Part shown: in pieces, positions 8,713 through 16,276 of the stretch
Position numbering within the stretch: the first letter of the stretch is position 1
Layout: each line of letters starts with the position of its first letter
Source: Nocardioides baculatus
GTDB lineage: Bacteria > Actinomycetota > Actinomycetes > Propionibacteriales > Nocardioidaceae
DNA length: 64,000 bases
Assembly: GCF_016735675.1 (NCBI RefSeq)
Contig: NZ_JAERSG010000001.1
Location: 868,001 to 932,000 of the forward strand
Direction of reading: 5' to 3'
The notes under the pieces: model-generated
Seen by the model: the letters and a program-made list of their open reading frames with translations, nothing else
Told to the model about the DNA's origin: nothing
Database searches by the model: none
Translations under genes and position numbers: made by a program

Positions 8713-9429
8713 TCAGGTCGCCTGGGTGAGGTCGAACAGGGCGATGGGCTCGCTGCTGGGCTGGATCGACCCGCCGTCGGGCTCCACGGTGATCCCGACC
8801 GCCGCGGCGTCGGCCGCGGAACCGTCAAGGACCAAGGTCTGGTCGCCGCCGTCGGGCATCAGCCCGGCGGAGGTGAACTCTCCGTCGGGGGACAGGAGCC
8901 ACAGCTCGTAGTCCTTGCCCTCGGGTGCGGAGGTCATGTCCTCGGTCTGGATCACGGCCCGGTCCTCGGCCTTCGAGCGCGTGACGGTCGCCTGGCCGGT
9001 GTCACCGAGGTCGAGGAAGACCTGCTGGGCATCGGGGGCGTCGAGGACCTGCTCGGCGGCAGTGAGTCGGGTCGGGGTCTCTTCCGACCACGGCTGCCAC
9101 ACGACGGCGCCGAGACCGACGATCAGGACGGCGGCCGCAGCCACGAGAAGAGGGAGGCGGCGCCGGAGGGTCGTCGCGGGGGTCCGCATGGGAGTGACGA
9201 CCGGCGGCAGTGGGCGGACCTGGGCGATCCCGGCCAGCACCGAGTCGCGCAGCGCGGCGGGCGGTTCGATGGAGACGCTGTCGGCGAGCAGGGCCGCGGT
9301 CTCCCGCAGCTCGGCCACCTCGAAGCGGCAGTCGTCGCACTCGGCGAGGTGCTGCTCGAACCGAGCGCGCTCGAGGTCGTCGAGGGCGTCGACGGCATAG
9401 GCGCCCGTGAGCTTGTGCAGATCGCTCAT
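8713..9429 (-). CDS. rskA: Anti-sigma-K factor RskA-like
   Basis: This 238-residue protein has the layout of RskA. An N-terminal zinc-associated anti-sigma domain carries HLAECDDC (His27, Cys31, Cys34). A single membrane helix lies at about residues 92-111 (LPLLVAAAAVLIVGLGAVVW). A C-terminal extracytoplasmic RskA domain includes GKDYELWLLSPDGEFTSAGL and an immunoglobulin-like beta-strand pattern. It should bind and silence SigK until proteolysis or a redox signal releases it. The ATG overlaps the sigK stop by 4 nt, as expected for a stoichiometric pair. Its position immediately before the fatty-acid-modifying genes links the sensor to that pathway. Confidence 0.92.
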   Translation of the reverse strand: MSDLHKLTGAYAVDALDDLERARFEQHLAECDDCRFEVAELRETAALLADSVSIEPPAALRDSVLAGIAQVRPLPPVVTPMRTPATTLRRRLPLLVAAAAVLIVGLGAVVWQPWSEETPTRLTAAEQVLDAPDAQQVFLDLGDTGQATVTRSKAEDRAVIQTEDMTSAPEGKDYELWLLSPDGEFTSAGLMPDGGDQTLVLDGSAADAAAVGITVEPDGGSIQPSSEPIALFDLTQAT

Positions 9430-10034
9430 GAGGCAACTCCCATCAGGTCTCGCAGACGGATCAGTCCGTCGCGTATGCGTGTCTTGGCTGTGCCGAGCGG
9501 CACGTCGAGCAGTGCGGCGACCTCGGTGTGCGTGTAGCCACCGAAGTAGGTGAGCTCGACGGCCTGGCGTTGTACGTCGGTCAGGGTGGCGACCGCGTTG
9601 CGGACGCGCGTGGCGTCGAGCGAGGCGTGTGCGGCCTCCGCGGTCTGGTCGTGGTCGATCGGTGCTGCCTCGCGGTTCCAGGTCTCGTCGCGAGCCGTGG
9701 AGGCCTCGACCGAGCGGACCCGGTCGACGGCCTTGCGGTGCACGATGGTGAGCAGCCAGCCGGCCGCACTCCCTCGTTGGGCGTCGTACCTGGCGCTGGA
9801 GCGCCAGGCGTCGAGGTAGGCCTCCTGGGTCACCTCCTCGGCGTGGGCCGGGTTGCGCACGACGCGCAGTGCCAGTCCGTACGCCCGGGCGGATGTCGCG
9901 TCGTAGAACTCCGCGAAGGCGGCCTGGTCTCCCAGTGCCGCCTTCCCGAGGAGGCCTGCGAGGCGAGCTGCGTCGCCCCCGGACGGGGCACCCTTGGCGG
10001 GTACCCCGTCCGGTACGGGCCTCACGTGTTCCAC
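9426..10034 (-). CDS. sigK: ECF sigma factor SigK
   Basis: This 202-residue ECF sigma factor has region 2 at about residues 35-105 (FAEFYDATSARAYGLALRVV, EEVTQEAYLDAWRSSARYD, AAGWLLTIVHRKAVDRVR) and region 4 at about 140-200 (DVQRQAVELTYFGGYTHTEVA, VPLGTAKTRIRDGLIRLRDL). The identification as SigK rests on the neighbourhood: an overlapping rskA, the CFA/FAD/DUF1295 genes and an adjacent fasciclin lipoprotein, the same gene set that belongs to the SigK regulon in mycobacteria. The GTG at 10034 has AAGGA upstream. A small UUCG-loop hairpin (10058-10075) lies between the fasciclin stop and this start. The gene may be read through from the fasciclin promoter, which would give positive autoregulation. 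Confidence 0.9.
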   Translation of the reverse strand: MEHVRPVPDGVPAKGAPSGGDAARLAGLLGKAALGDQAAFAEFYDATSARAYGLALRVVRNPAHAEEVTQEAYLDAWRSSARYDAQRGSAAGWLLTIVHRKAVDRVRSVEASTARDETWNREAAPIDHDQTAEAAHASLDATRVRNAVATLTDVQRQAVELTYFGGYTHTEVAALLDVPLGTAKTRIRDGLIRLRDLMGVAS

Positions 10035-10057
10035 GTCAGCATCCTTGCGTATCCGTC

Positions 10058-10075
10058 GATGTGACGAATCACATC
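10058..10075 (-). other. UUCG-loop stem between fasciclin stop and sigK start
   Basis: GATGTGATTCGTCACATC: perfect 7-bp arms around TTCG, overlapping the fasciclin stop codon and lying 23 nt before the sigK GTG. It could be an attenuator or RNA processing signal that sets sigK level below fasciclin level. As DNA, TGTGA-N4-TCACA recalls a CRP-type half-site pair, but the spacer is too short. Confidence 0.5.
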
Positions 10076-10722
10076 TCCGGCATCAGGACCTGGTCGACGA
10101 CGTAGACGGTGGCGTTGGCGGTCTGCACGTTGCCGCAGACGACGGTGGCGTCACCGATGGAGAAGTCCTCGCCCGAGCCGTCGACGGTCAGCATGTCGCC
10201 GGCCAGGGTCTCGTGCTCGCCGGCCACGTCCTCGGGGCTGAGGCGCTCGCCGATCACGTGGTGGGTCAGGACGGTCGTCAGCGCCTTCTTGTCCTTCAGG
10301 AGGGCGTTGAGGTCCTTCTTCGGGATGGCGGCGAACGCGTCGTCGGTGGGCGCGAAGACCGTCAGGTTCTCGGCCGAGTTGAGCGTGTCGACGAGACCGG
10401 CCTGGGTCACCGCGGCGACCAGGGTCTTGAGGAGCGGGTTGTTGGAGGCGGCGGTGGCGACCGGGTCGTCGGCCATGCCCTCGACGGAACCCTCACCCGA
10501 GGTGGGAACGCCGGCGCAGCCGGGGCCGAACGGGCCGTCAGCAGCAGGCTCCTCCGACGGGGTCTCGGACTCGGAGGGGGTCTCCGAGGGGGTCGACGAG
10601 CTGGTGGTGTCGTCGGACGCCGAGGTGGAGGCGTCGTCGCTGCCACAGGCGGCGAGGCCCATCGACGCGGTTAGGGCAAGGGCGGCGAGGCCCATGGAAC
10701 GGGTGCGGAGCTTCGTGTTCAT
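10069..10722 (-). CDS. Fasciclin-domain lipoprotein (MPT70/MPT83-like)
   Basis: This 217-residue protein has a lipoprotein signal ending MGLAACGSDD (acylated Cys26), an acidic Ser/Thr/Pro/Glu linker (about 27-60) and one fasciclin (FAS1) domain. The domain begins DDPVATAASNNPLLKTLVAAV and has the hallmark VFAPTDDAFAAIP, TTVLTHHVIGERLSPED and a closing VYVVDQVLMP strand. FAS1 domains bind other proteins or surface ligands. In M. tuberculosis the fasciclin proteins MPT70 and MPT83 are the main SigK targets. Here the gene is directly upstream of sigK and carries a promoter of the SigK type (10783-10809). The start at 10722 is set by the AAAGG site. Confidence 0.93.
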   Translation of the reverse strand: MNTKLRTRSMGLAALALTASMGLAACGSDDASTSASDDTTSSSTPSETPSESETPSEEPAADGPFGPGCAGVPTSGEGSVEGMADDPVATAASNNPLLKTLVAAVTQAGLVDTLNSAENLTVFAPTDDAFAAIPKKDLNALLKDKKALTTVLTHHVIGERLSPEDVAGEHETLAGDMLTVDGSGEDFSIGDATVVCGNVQTANATVYVVDQVLMPEM

Positions 10723-10782
10723 GACGATGCCTTTCAGTAGGTCAAGTCGTGTCTGGGGCCGTGTGGCCCGCTGTCGGAAGGT

Positions 10783-10809
10783 GTTCGGCACCCCCCGTCG
10801 AGCGGATGG
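10783..10809 (-). promoter_or_regulatory. Probable SigK promoter of the fasciclin gene
   Basis: Minus strand: -35 CCATCC (10804-10809), 15-nt spacer, -10 CCGAAC (10783-10788) followed by ACC. The same elements and spacing precede the Mo-oxidoreductase gene. It resembles the mycobacterial SigK consensus as I recall it (CCATCC then CCGAAT). The transcript would have a leader of about 55 nt. Confidence 0.75.
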
Positions 10810-10856
10810 GTCGTTTCGGAAAAAAACTTTGGACAAACCGTGGACAACGCGGACAT

Positions 10857-10926
10857 GGCACGGCGGGCGGAGCGTGACGCAGGTCCCGGAGGCTCAGGAC
10901 CTGCGTCACGCACCGCCCGCCGTGCC
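10857..10926 (-). terminator. Very long hairpin after the Mo-oxidoreductase gene
   Basis: 30-nt arms (10857-10886 and 10897-10926) with a single mismatch and a 10-nt loop, starting 18 nt after the stop of the Mo-oxidoreductase gene. There is no U-tract, but the stem is strong enough to separate this transcript from the downstream fasciclin-sigK unit. Confidence 0.75.
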
Positions 10927-10944
10927 GGCGTGCGTGTGCCGGGG

Positions 10945-12486
10945 TCAGCCGATGGAGACCGAGATCTCCTGGAGACCGCTCGAGCCCTCGGGGAACGGAC
11001 GTGCCCGGACGTCGGTCTGGACGTCGCCGTCCTTGTTGGTCGCGCGGCAGGCGATGAAGTGCTGGCCGGGGGTGGCGTCCCACTCGAAGTACCACTGGCG
11101 CCAGTAGTCGTCGTTCACCTGCGGGCCGAGCGTGGCCGGCTTCCAGGCCTCGCCGTCGATGCGGACCTCGACCTTGTCGATGCCGACGTGCTGGGCCCAG
11201 GCGATGCCGCCGATGACGACCTTCCCGGACTTGGTGGTCGACAGCGGCTTGGGGGTGTCGATCCGGCTCGAGATCTTGATGGGGGCGTCGATCGCCCAGT
11301 CCCGGTCGGTCCAGTAGGCCTGCTCGGCGTCGTACGTCGTCAGGGTCATCCGGGTGATCCACTTGCACGCGCTGACGAAGCCGTAGAGCCCGGGCACGAC
11401 CATCCGCGCCGGGAAGCCGTGCTCACGCGGGAGCGGCTCGCCGTTCATGCCGATCGCGATGATCGCGTCGCGGCCGTCGAGGGCCACGTCGAGCGGCGTC
11501 GAGATCGTCATGCCGTCCACGTCGGTCGAGAAGATCTGGTCGGCCTTGGTGGAGTCGATGCCGGCCTTGTCGAGGATGTCCTTGAGCGGCACGCCGAGCC
11601 AGCGGGCACCGCCGACGTAGGGGCCGCCGACCTCGTTGGACACGCACGTGAGCGTGATGTCGCGCTCGACGGTCGTCATCGCGGCGAGCTCGGCGAAGGT
11701 CAACGTGACCTCCTGGTCGACGTCGCCGTCGATGGTGAGGGTCCACGAGTCGACGTCCACCGCCGGAACCGTCAGCCGGGTGTCGACCCGGTAGAAGTCG
11801 GCGTTGGGCGTGCGCAACGGGCTGATGCCGTCGTACATCTCCTCGAGGCCCTGCGGGAAGGCGGACGCGGGGTCGGTGGCGGTCGGCAGCTCGATGTCGG
11901 TCCCGCCGAGGCGGTACGACGTCACGTAGCGGCCGAGTGCCCCCATGGTCACTGCGGCCGCGGCAAGGCCGCCGGTCGCCAGCACGACCCCGCGCCGGCT
12001 CGGGCCGTCGACCCCACGCGACGACCGGTCGGGACCCTGGTCCGAGACGCGGAGCAGCCACCACAGGGCGGTGGCTGCGGCGGCCGCGGTGGCCAGGGCG
12101 GGAAGGAGGTCCAGCGGCCCGGATCCCGGGCGAAGGACGGCGAGCACGCCGGCAAGACCGGCGAGCCCGACGAGGATGAGCAGGCCGACCGTCTCGCGAC
12201 GCGCGGCGATCACGCCGGCGATCGCGGCGAGGAGCAGCACGACGATGGTCACCGAGCCGACCAGCACCAGCTTGTCGGCGGTGCCGAACTGGCGGATCGC
12301 GAACTCCTTGAGCGGCGTCGGCGTCAGGTCGATGACCGTCGAGCCGACCGCCAGCACGGGGGAGGCGGCGGGGACGGTGAGGGCGGCGACGAGGTGGCCG
12401 GCCGCGAGGCCGACCAGGGTCGCGAGGACACCGAAGGCAGCGTGCAGCAGCGTGCGTCGGCGGTCGTGCGGCGCGGTGGTGTCCAT
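10945..12486 (-). CDS. Membrane molybdopterin-dependent oxidoreductase (sulfite-oxidase/YedY-like)
   Basis: A 513-residue protein. Four membrane helices occupy about residues 13-38, 72-95, 100-118 and 126-146, and a further hydrophobic segment after SRRG (164-185) leads into the extracytoplasmic catalytic part. That part has the oxidoreductase molybdopterin-binding domain with the Mo-ligand cysteine in DITLTCVSNEVGG (Cys281), then HGFPARMVVPGLYGFVSACKWI and a C-terminal Mo-co dimerisation-like Ig domain (VEVRIDGEAWKPA, WRQWYFEWDA). Relatives oxidise sulfite or reduce S- and N-oxides; the substrate here is unknown. The ATG lies 7 nt downstream of a SigK-type -10, so the mRNA is probably leaderless and the enzyme part of the SigK response. 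Confidence 0.9.
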   Translation of the reverse strand: MDTTAPHDRRRTLLHAAFGVLATLVGLAAGHLVAALTVPAASPVLAVGSTVIDLTPTPLKEFAIRQFGTADKLVLVGSVTIVVLLLAAIAGVIAARRETVGLLILVGLAGLAGVLAVLRPGSGPLDLLPALATAAAAATALWWLLRVSDQGPDRSSRGVDGPSRRGVVLATGGLAAAAVTMGALGRYVTSYRLGGTDIELPTATDPASAFPQGLEEMYDGISPLRTPNADFYRVDTRLTVPAVDVDSWTLTIDGDVDQEVTLTFAELAAMTTVERDITLTCVSNEVGGPYVGGARWLGVPLKDILDKAGIDSTKADQIFSTDVDGMTISTPLDVALDGRDAIIAIGMNGEPLPREHGFPARMVVPGLYGFVSACKWITRMTLTTYDAEQAYWTDRDWAIDAPIKISSRIDTPKPLSTTKSGKVVIGGIAWAQHVGIDKVEVRIDGEAWKPATLGPQVNDDYWRQWYFEWDATPGQHFIACRATNKDGDVQTDVRARPFPEGSSGLQEISVSIG

Positions 12487-12493
12487 GCCGGGT

Positions 12494-12520
12494 GTTCGGA
12501 GCGGGAGGCCGTACGGATGG
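12494..12520 (-). promoter_or_regulatory. Probable SigK promoter of the Mo-oxidoreductase gene
   Basis: Minus strand: CCATCC (12515-12520), 15-nt spacer, CCGAAC (12494-12499), ending 7 nt before ATG 12486. Both boxes and the spacer length are identical to the fasciclin promoter, although the spacer sequences differ. Confidence 0.75.
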
Positions 12521-12542
12521 GCGGTGCGGCAGGATGACCGCC

Positions 12543-13322
12543 ATGCCAGACACGTCCGACGCCCCCACCCAGTCGTCCTCCGAGCTGGTCCACTACTCGG
12601 TGTCCGACGCGGTCGCGACGATCACCCTCGACAGCCCGGCCAACCGCAACGCGCTCAGCCGCCAGCTCGTCACCGAGCTCTTCGGGCACCTCGAGCGGGC
12701 CGGTGCCGCCGACGACGTACGCGTGGTGCTGGTGGAGAGCAGCGGCAAGGTCTTCTGCTCCGGCGCGGACCTGTCGGAGGCCACGACCGAGGGGATGGAG
12801 GTCGGGGCGCGTCGCATCGTCGACCTGCAGCGGCTCGTCGTCACCCTCGACAAGCCGGTGGTCACCAAGAACCTCGGCGCGGTCCGGGCGGGCGGCATCG
12901 GCATCGTCGCCGCCGCGGACATCGCCGTCAGCGCCGAGGACGCGACCTTCGCGCTCACCGAGGTCAAGCTCGGCCTGGCGGCCGCGATCATCAGCCTCAC
13001 CGTCCATCACCGGATGAACCCGCGGGCCGCCGCTCTCACCACGCTCGGCGGCGAGGTGTTCAGCGGCGCCGAGGCGGCGGCGTACGGCCTGGTGACGAAG
13101 GCCGTGCCGGCCGAGCGCCTCGACGAGGAGGTCGCCGCGATCTGCGCGAGCCTCGCGACCGGGGCGGCCCAGGGCCTGCGCGAGTCGAAGCGGATCCTCA
13201 ACCGCGACCTGGTCGCCCGGATCGACGCACTCGGTGACGAGATGGCGACGACCAGCGCGCGGCTGTTCGCCAGCGACGAGGCGCGCGAGGCGATGACGGC
13301 CTTCCTGTCCAGGAAGCGCTGA
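12543..13322 (+). CDS. Enoyl-CoA hydratase/isomerase family protein
   Basis: A 259-residue crotonase-fold protein. ATITLDSPANRNALSRQLV opens the domain, KVFCSGADLSEA is the oxyanion-hole segment and AVRAGGIGIVAAADIAVSA the second one, followed by FALTEVKLGLAAAIISL. The usual second catalytic glutamate position (often PEVxLG) reads TEVKLGL. These enzymes act on acyl-CoA thioesters, mostly in fatty-acid or amino-acid breakdown. I chose ATG 12543 because AGGA lies 8 nt upstream; ATG 12534 is the alternative. The gene is divergent from the Mo-oxidoreductase gene, with only 56 bp between them, so its promoter must overlap the SigK promoter region. Confidence 0.88.
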   Translation: MPDTSDAPTQSSSELVHYSVSDAVATITLDSPANRNALSRQLVTELFGHLERAGAADDVRVVLVESSGKVFCSGADLSEATTEGMEVGARRIVDLQRLVVTLDKPVVTKNLGAVRAGGIGIVAAADIAVSAEDATFALTEVKLGLAAAIISLTVHHRMNPRAAALTTLGGEVFSGAEAAAYGLVTKAVPAERLDEEVAAICASLATGAAQGLRESKRILNRDLVARIDALGDEMATTSARLFASDEAREAMTAFLSRKR

Positions 13323-13389
13323 CCGGCGACTGCATCCGCCGGGGTGTCGCCGGCAGAGAAGCAGATGCCCCCCGACGAAGGAGACCTCG

Positions 13390-14088
13390 ATGGACGGCCA
13401 GCGGCCCACCGGACGTGAGATCGACGGCGCCCGCATCGCCGTGATGGGTGCCACCGGCGCACTGGGGTCGCTGGTGGCCGCCGAGCTCGCGGCGCGCGGG
13501 GCCCGCCTGCTCGTGGTCGGTCGCGACCGCGAGCGGTTGGACGCTCTCGGGACGGGCGTGCCGGTGGTCGCCGACCTCGGCGACGCGCACGCCGGCGACG
13601 TCGTGGCCGCCGCTGCCCGCGAGCACCTCGGGGGTCTCGACGGTCTGGTCAACGCAGCCGGCGTGGTGGCCTTCGGCACGCTCGCGGACACGCCCGACGA
13701 AGTCGTCGAGGAGCTGTTCCTCACGAACGTGATCGGACCGCTCTTCCTGGTGCGCCGGGTCCTGCCCCTGCTCGAGGAGTCCGAGGGCTTCATCCTCCAG
13801 CTCAGCGCAGTCGTCGCCGAGCGCCCGATGCCTCGGATGGCGGCCTACTCCGCCTCGAAGGCCGCGCTCAGCGCCGTGGCGACGGCGCTGCGGACCGAGC
13901 TGCGGCGCAGCCGTGTCGACGTGTACGACGTCCGCCCGCCGCACACCGAGACCGGACTCGCGTCCCGCCCGATCTCCGGCGTCGCACCCGGCCTGCCGAC
14001 GGGACTGGCGCCGGCCGACGTGGCGCACCGCATCGTCGAGGCGCTCGCGGCAGGCGCGAAGGACCTCGGGCCGGGCTCCTTCTCATGA
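13390..14088 (+). CDS. Short-chain dehydrogenase/reductase
   Basis: A 232-residue classical SDR. The Rossmann motif IAVMGATGALGSLVA lies at about 16-30, NAAGV at about 88-92, a Ser in LQLSAVVAE, and the catalytic YSASK at about 157-161. It oxidises or reduces an alcohol/ketone with NAD(P)H; the substrate is unknown. ATG 13390 has AAGGAG 7 nt upstream. It follows the enoyl-CoA hydratase by 67 bp on the same strand and may be co-transcribed with it. The short downstream membrane-protein gene begins 62 bp later. Confidence 0.9.
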   Translation: MDGQRPTGREIDGARIAVMGATGALGSLVAAELAARGARLLVVGRDRERLDALGTGVPVVADLGDAHAGDVVAAAAREHLGGLDGLVNAAGVVAFGTLADTPDEVVEELFLTNVIGPLFLVRRVLPLLEESEGFILQLSAVVAERPMPRMAAYSASKAALSAVATALRTELRRSRVDVYDVRPPHTETGLASRPISGVAPGLPTGLAPADVAHRIVEALAAGAKDLGPGSFS

Positions 14089-14149
14089 CCACCCCAGGAC
14101 GTTCTTCTCCCCCGCTGCGCTCCTCCGGACAACGCCCCGGGGACCCCGG

Positions 14150-14572
14150 ATGAGCACCCCGGCGCCGTGGTTGCTGCTGGTCGCGGCCGCCCATCTGGGC
14201 TTCCAGCTGACGGTCGACCTGGTCGTCTACCCGGCGCTCGCCGAGGTCGGGCCCGAGCGGTGGGAGCGCGCGCACGCCGCCCACTCGCGCCGGATCACGC
14301 CGGTCGTGGCAGTGGTCTACGTCCCGCTCGTGCTGGTGCTCGGCTGGGCCGCCGTGGCGGAGCCGCGCGACTTCGCCACCTGGGTCGCGATCGCCGGCGG
14401 CCTGCTCGCCGTCGTCGCGACCGCGGCCGTGGCCGCGCCGCTCCACGGCAGGCTCTCGTCGGGCGGCGCGGACGAGCGGTCGGTCCTGCTCGACCGGCTC
14501 CGCCGGGTCGACCGGGTGCGCACCGTCGGGGCTGCGGTGTGCGCGCTCGGTGCCGTGCTGCTCGTCGCCTGA
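14150..14572 (+). CDS. Small four-helix membrane protein of unknown function
   Basis: 140 residues with about four hydrophobic helices: LLLVAAAHLGFQLTVDLVVYP, ITPVVAVVYVPLVLVLGWAAV, FATWVAIAGGLLAVVATAAVAA and VRTVGAAVCALGAVLLVA. The pattern resembles small DUF1772-like membrane proteins, but I cannot assign a family with confidence. It follows the SDR gene on the same strand and converges on the truncated exported-protein gene, 7 bp from its end. ATG 14150 was chosen because the protein begins directly with a membrane helix; the preceding GGGGACCCCGG is a poor ribosome site. Confidence 0.7.
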   Translation: MSTPAPWLLLVAAAHLGFQLTVDLVVYPALAEVGPERWERAHAAHSRRITPVVAVVYVPLVLVLGWAAVAEPRDFATWVAIAGGLLAVVATAAVAAPLHGRLSSGGADERSVLLDRLRRVDRVRTVGAAVCALGAVLLVA

Positions 14573-14579
14573 GCCGACG

Positions 14580-15222
14580 TCATGGCGTCCGGCTGTCGCG
14601 CACCAGCCGGACGAGCTCGGGGGTCGCGAGGCCGAGGTAGGTCTCCTCGGGCGGCGTGCCGATGGCCGCGCTCATCGCTCCGCACGCGGCGGCGTCGAGG
14701 GTGAAGGTCCGCGCCGTCCCCGTGAAGTCCTGGAGCACCACGACGTACGACGTCGCCCCGGGTCGGGGCTCGCAGTCGGCCATGCCGTCCCGATAGCCGG
14801 TGGTGGCGGCGGCGAGGATGTTGACGACCGACTGGGAGCGCCACTGCTCGACGAACGTACGGCTGTCGCCCTGGCCGGTGTAGGCGCAGACGTCGATCGC
14901 CGAGACCTGCCCGGGGATGAGCGGCACCGTGGCCAGCGCCGACGACCCGGGCTCCTCGCGGAGCAGTCCCGCGTCGGCGCCGTCCGGGTTGGTCCCGGTG
15001 GTGGTCAGTCCGTCGGGGCAGGTGACGGCGCGCGGCTCGACCCGCGCGCCGGGGTCGCGCGTCCCGCCGGTGCCGCGCAGCACCGTCTCGAGCTGGATGA
15101 AGAACAGGTGGTCGTCGACGCAGGCGGTGTCGCCGGCGACCTGGGCGACGCTCCCGTCGGCCGGACCGATCTGGGCGCGGAAGAGCCGGCTCCGGGTGGG
15201 CGGCGGAAACGGTTGACGGTGC
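14580..15222 (-). pseudogene. Truncated tandem copy of the exported protein gene at 15223-16185
   Basis: This frame encodes about 210 residues that align with the C-terminal two thirds of the upstream gene product: shared elements are GDTxC, FxQLET, VTCP, NxDGA, DVCAYTG, SYVVVL, GTART and LVRL. The matching N-terminus (signal/membrane anchor and first Cys-containing segment) is absent. Between the stop of the upstream gene and the first homologous residue there is no ATG, GTG or TTG in frame, so it probably cannot be translated independently. Divergence between the copies is large, so the duplication is old. An unusual start or programmed frameshift cannot be excluded. Confidence 0.65.
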
Positions 15223-16185
15223 TCAGGGCGCGCTCCGAGCGATGAGCCGGACGAGCCGCTGGCGGGCGACCCCGAGCGAGGTCGGCTCGGCCGGCGTGCC
15301 CAGGGCCGCGACCACCGTCGCGCACTCGGTCGGGTCGATCGCGAGGGTGCGGGCGGTGCCGGTCGCGTCGGCCAGCACGACGACGTACGACGTCCCCCGG
15401 GGGCTGGCGCCGCACATCGTCCGGGCGCCGATGTCCACCTGGGTCGTCGCCGCCGAGCGGATCGAGTCGGCGAGGCCGGGGTCGAGCTGCCACTGGCCCG
15501 CGAGCACCCGCCCCGGGCCGCGCCCGGTGTAGGCACAGACGTCGGCGGCGACGGCCGGCAGCGGCAGGAAGGGGACCGTCTGCGCAGGCTGGTCCGCGAG
15601 CAGGCGGGCGGATGCGCCGTCCCGGTTGGTGGCGTCCGCGGTGAACCGGGCGGGGCAGGTCACCGGTCGCGGGGGCTCCAGCGTCGGCGACTGGGCCGCC
15701 GACGCCTCCATCAGCAGGGTGGTCTCGAGCTGGCTGAAGAGCACGACGTCCCGCTCGCTGCAGCCGGTGTCGCCGGTGAGCTCGGCGATGCGTCCGTCGG
15801 CCAGCCCGACCTCGATGCGGTAGTGCCCGGCCGGGCCCGGGGACGGACCGACGTCCGCCGCGCAGTCCGGGCGGTCGACCTGCGTCTGCCACAGGCCGGC
15901 CGCGACCGAGTCGGCGAGGTCGCCGGTGACGACACCGCTCGGGTGCCGCACCACCTGGGCGTGGCCGCCGGCGACCGGGCAGAAGCGCACCCACTCCGCG
16001 CCCTGCTTCCCGATCTCGTCGGTCGGTGCGGTCGCGCGCACGACGCACGCGATCGACCGGGGCGCTGCCGCCGGCTCCGAGCCGGACACGAGCCCGGGCA
16101 GGGTGAGGACGGCGACCAGCACGAGGAGGCCGACCGCGACGGCGGCCAGCACGGTCCACCCGGCACGAAGTGTCACGAGATCCAC
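15223..16185 (-). CDS. Exported Cys-containing protein of unknown function
   Basis: A 320-residue protein anchored by one N-terminal membrane helix (about residues 9-34, GWTVLAAVAVGLLVLVAVLTLPGLV). The extracytoplasmic part has several paired cysteines (IACVV, RFCPV, DCAAD, GCSE, TCPA, DVCAYTG, MCGAS, ECATV), suggesting disulfides, and two repeats of a theme ending in TGTARTLAID. I do not recognise a family. The start is GTG 16185, or GTG 16176, which sits 7 nt after a TAGCGT box and would give a leaderless message of 317 residues. A truncated paralogue lies immediately downstream. Confidence 0.7.
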   Translation of the reverse strand: MDLVTLRAGWTVLAAVAVGLLVLVAVLTLPGLVSGSEPAAAPRSIACVVRATAPTDEIGKQGAEWVRFCPVAGGHAQVVRHPSGVVTGDLADSVAAGLWQTQVDRPDCAADVGPSPGPAGHYRIEVGLADGRIAELTGDTGCSERDVVLFSQLETTLLMEASAAQSPTLEPPRPVTCPARFTADATNRDGASARLLADQPAQTVPFLPLPAVAADVCAYTGRGPGRVLAGQWQLDPGLADSIRSAATTQVDIGARTMCGASPRGTSYVVVLADATGTARTLAIDPTECATVVAALGTPAEPTSLGVARQRLVRLIARSAP

Positions 16186-16276
16186 GCTAAATGAGTGTGC
16201 AGGCCGAAGCGGGGCTAGGCTTGTCGGTCTGTCCGAGCGGGTTGGACACAGTTCATCGGGGGATGAGGAGCAGCAC

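Noticed and set aside
5334..8828. Very long antisense and shifted open frames (here over 1100 codons, and many others across the window)
   Set aside because: They overlap well-supported genes in other frames and have Arg/Pro/Ala-rich composition typical of high-GC shadow frames; codon structure and homology support the genes listed instead.
10058..10075. CRP-type binding site
   Set aside because: TGTGA and TCACA are separated by 4 nt instead of 6, and the dyad overlaps a stop codon where a UUCG-loop RNA stem is the simpler explanation.
14580..15536. A 318-residue protein starting inside the upstream exported-protein gene
   Set aside because: The first third is Arg/Pro/Ser-rich shadow sequence antiparallel in composition to the true gene in the other frame; homology to the paralogue begins only after the upstream stop.
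16200..16276. Rifamycin-associated element upstream of the HelR-like gene
   Set aside because: GGGGCTAGGCTTG is only superficially similar; the symmetric 19-nt palindrome is absent.
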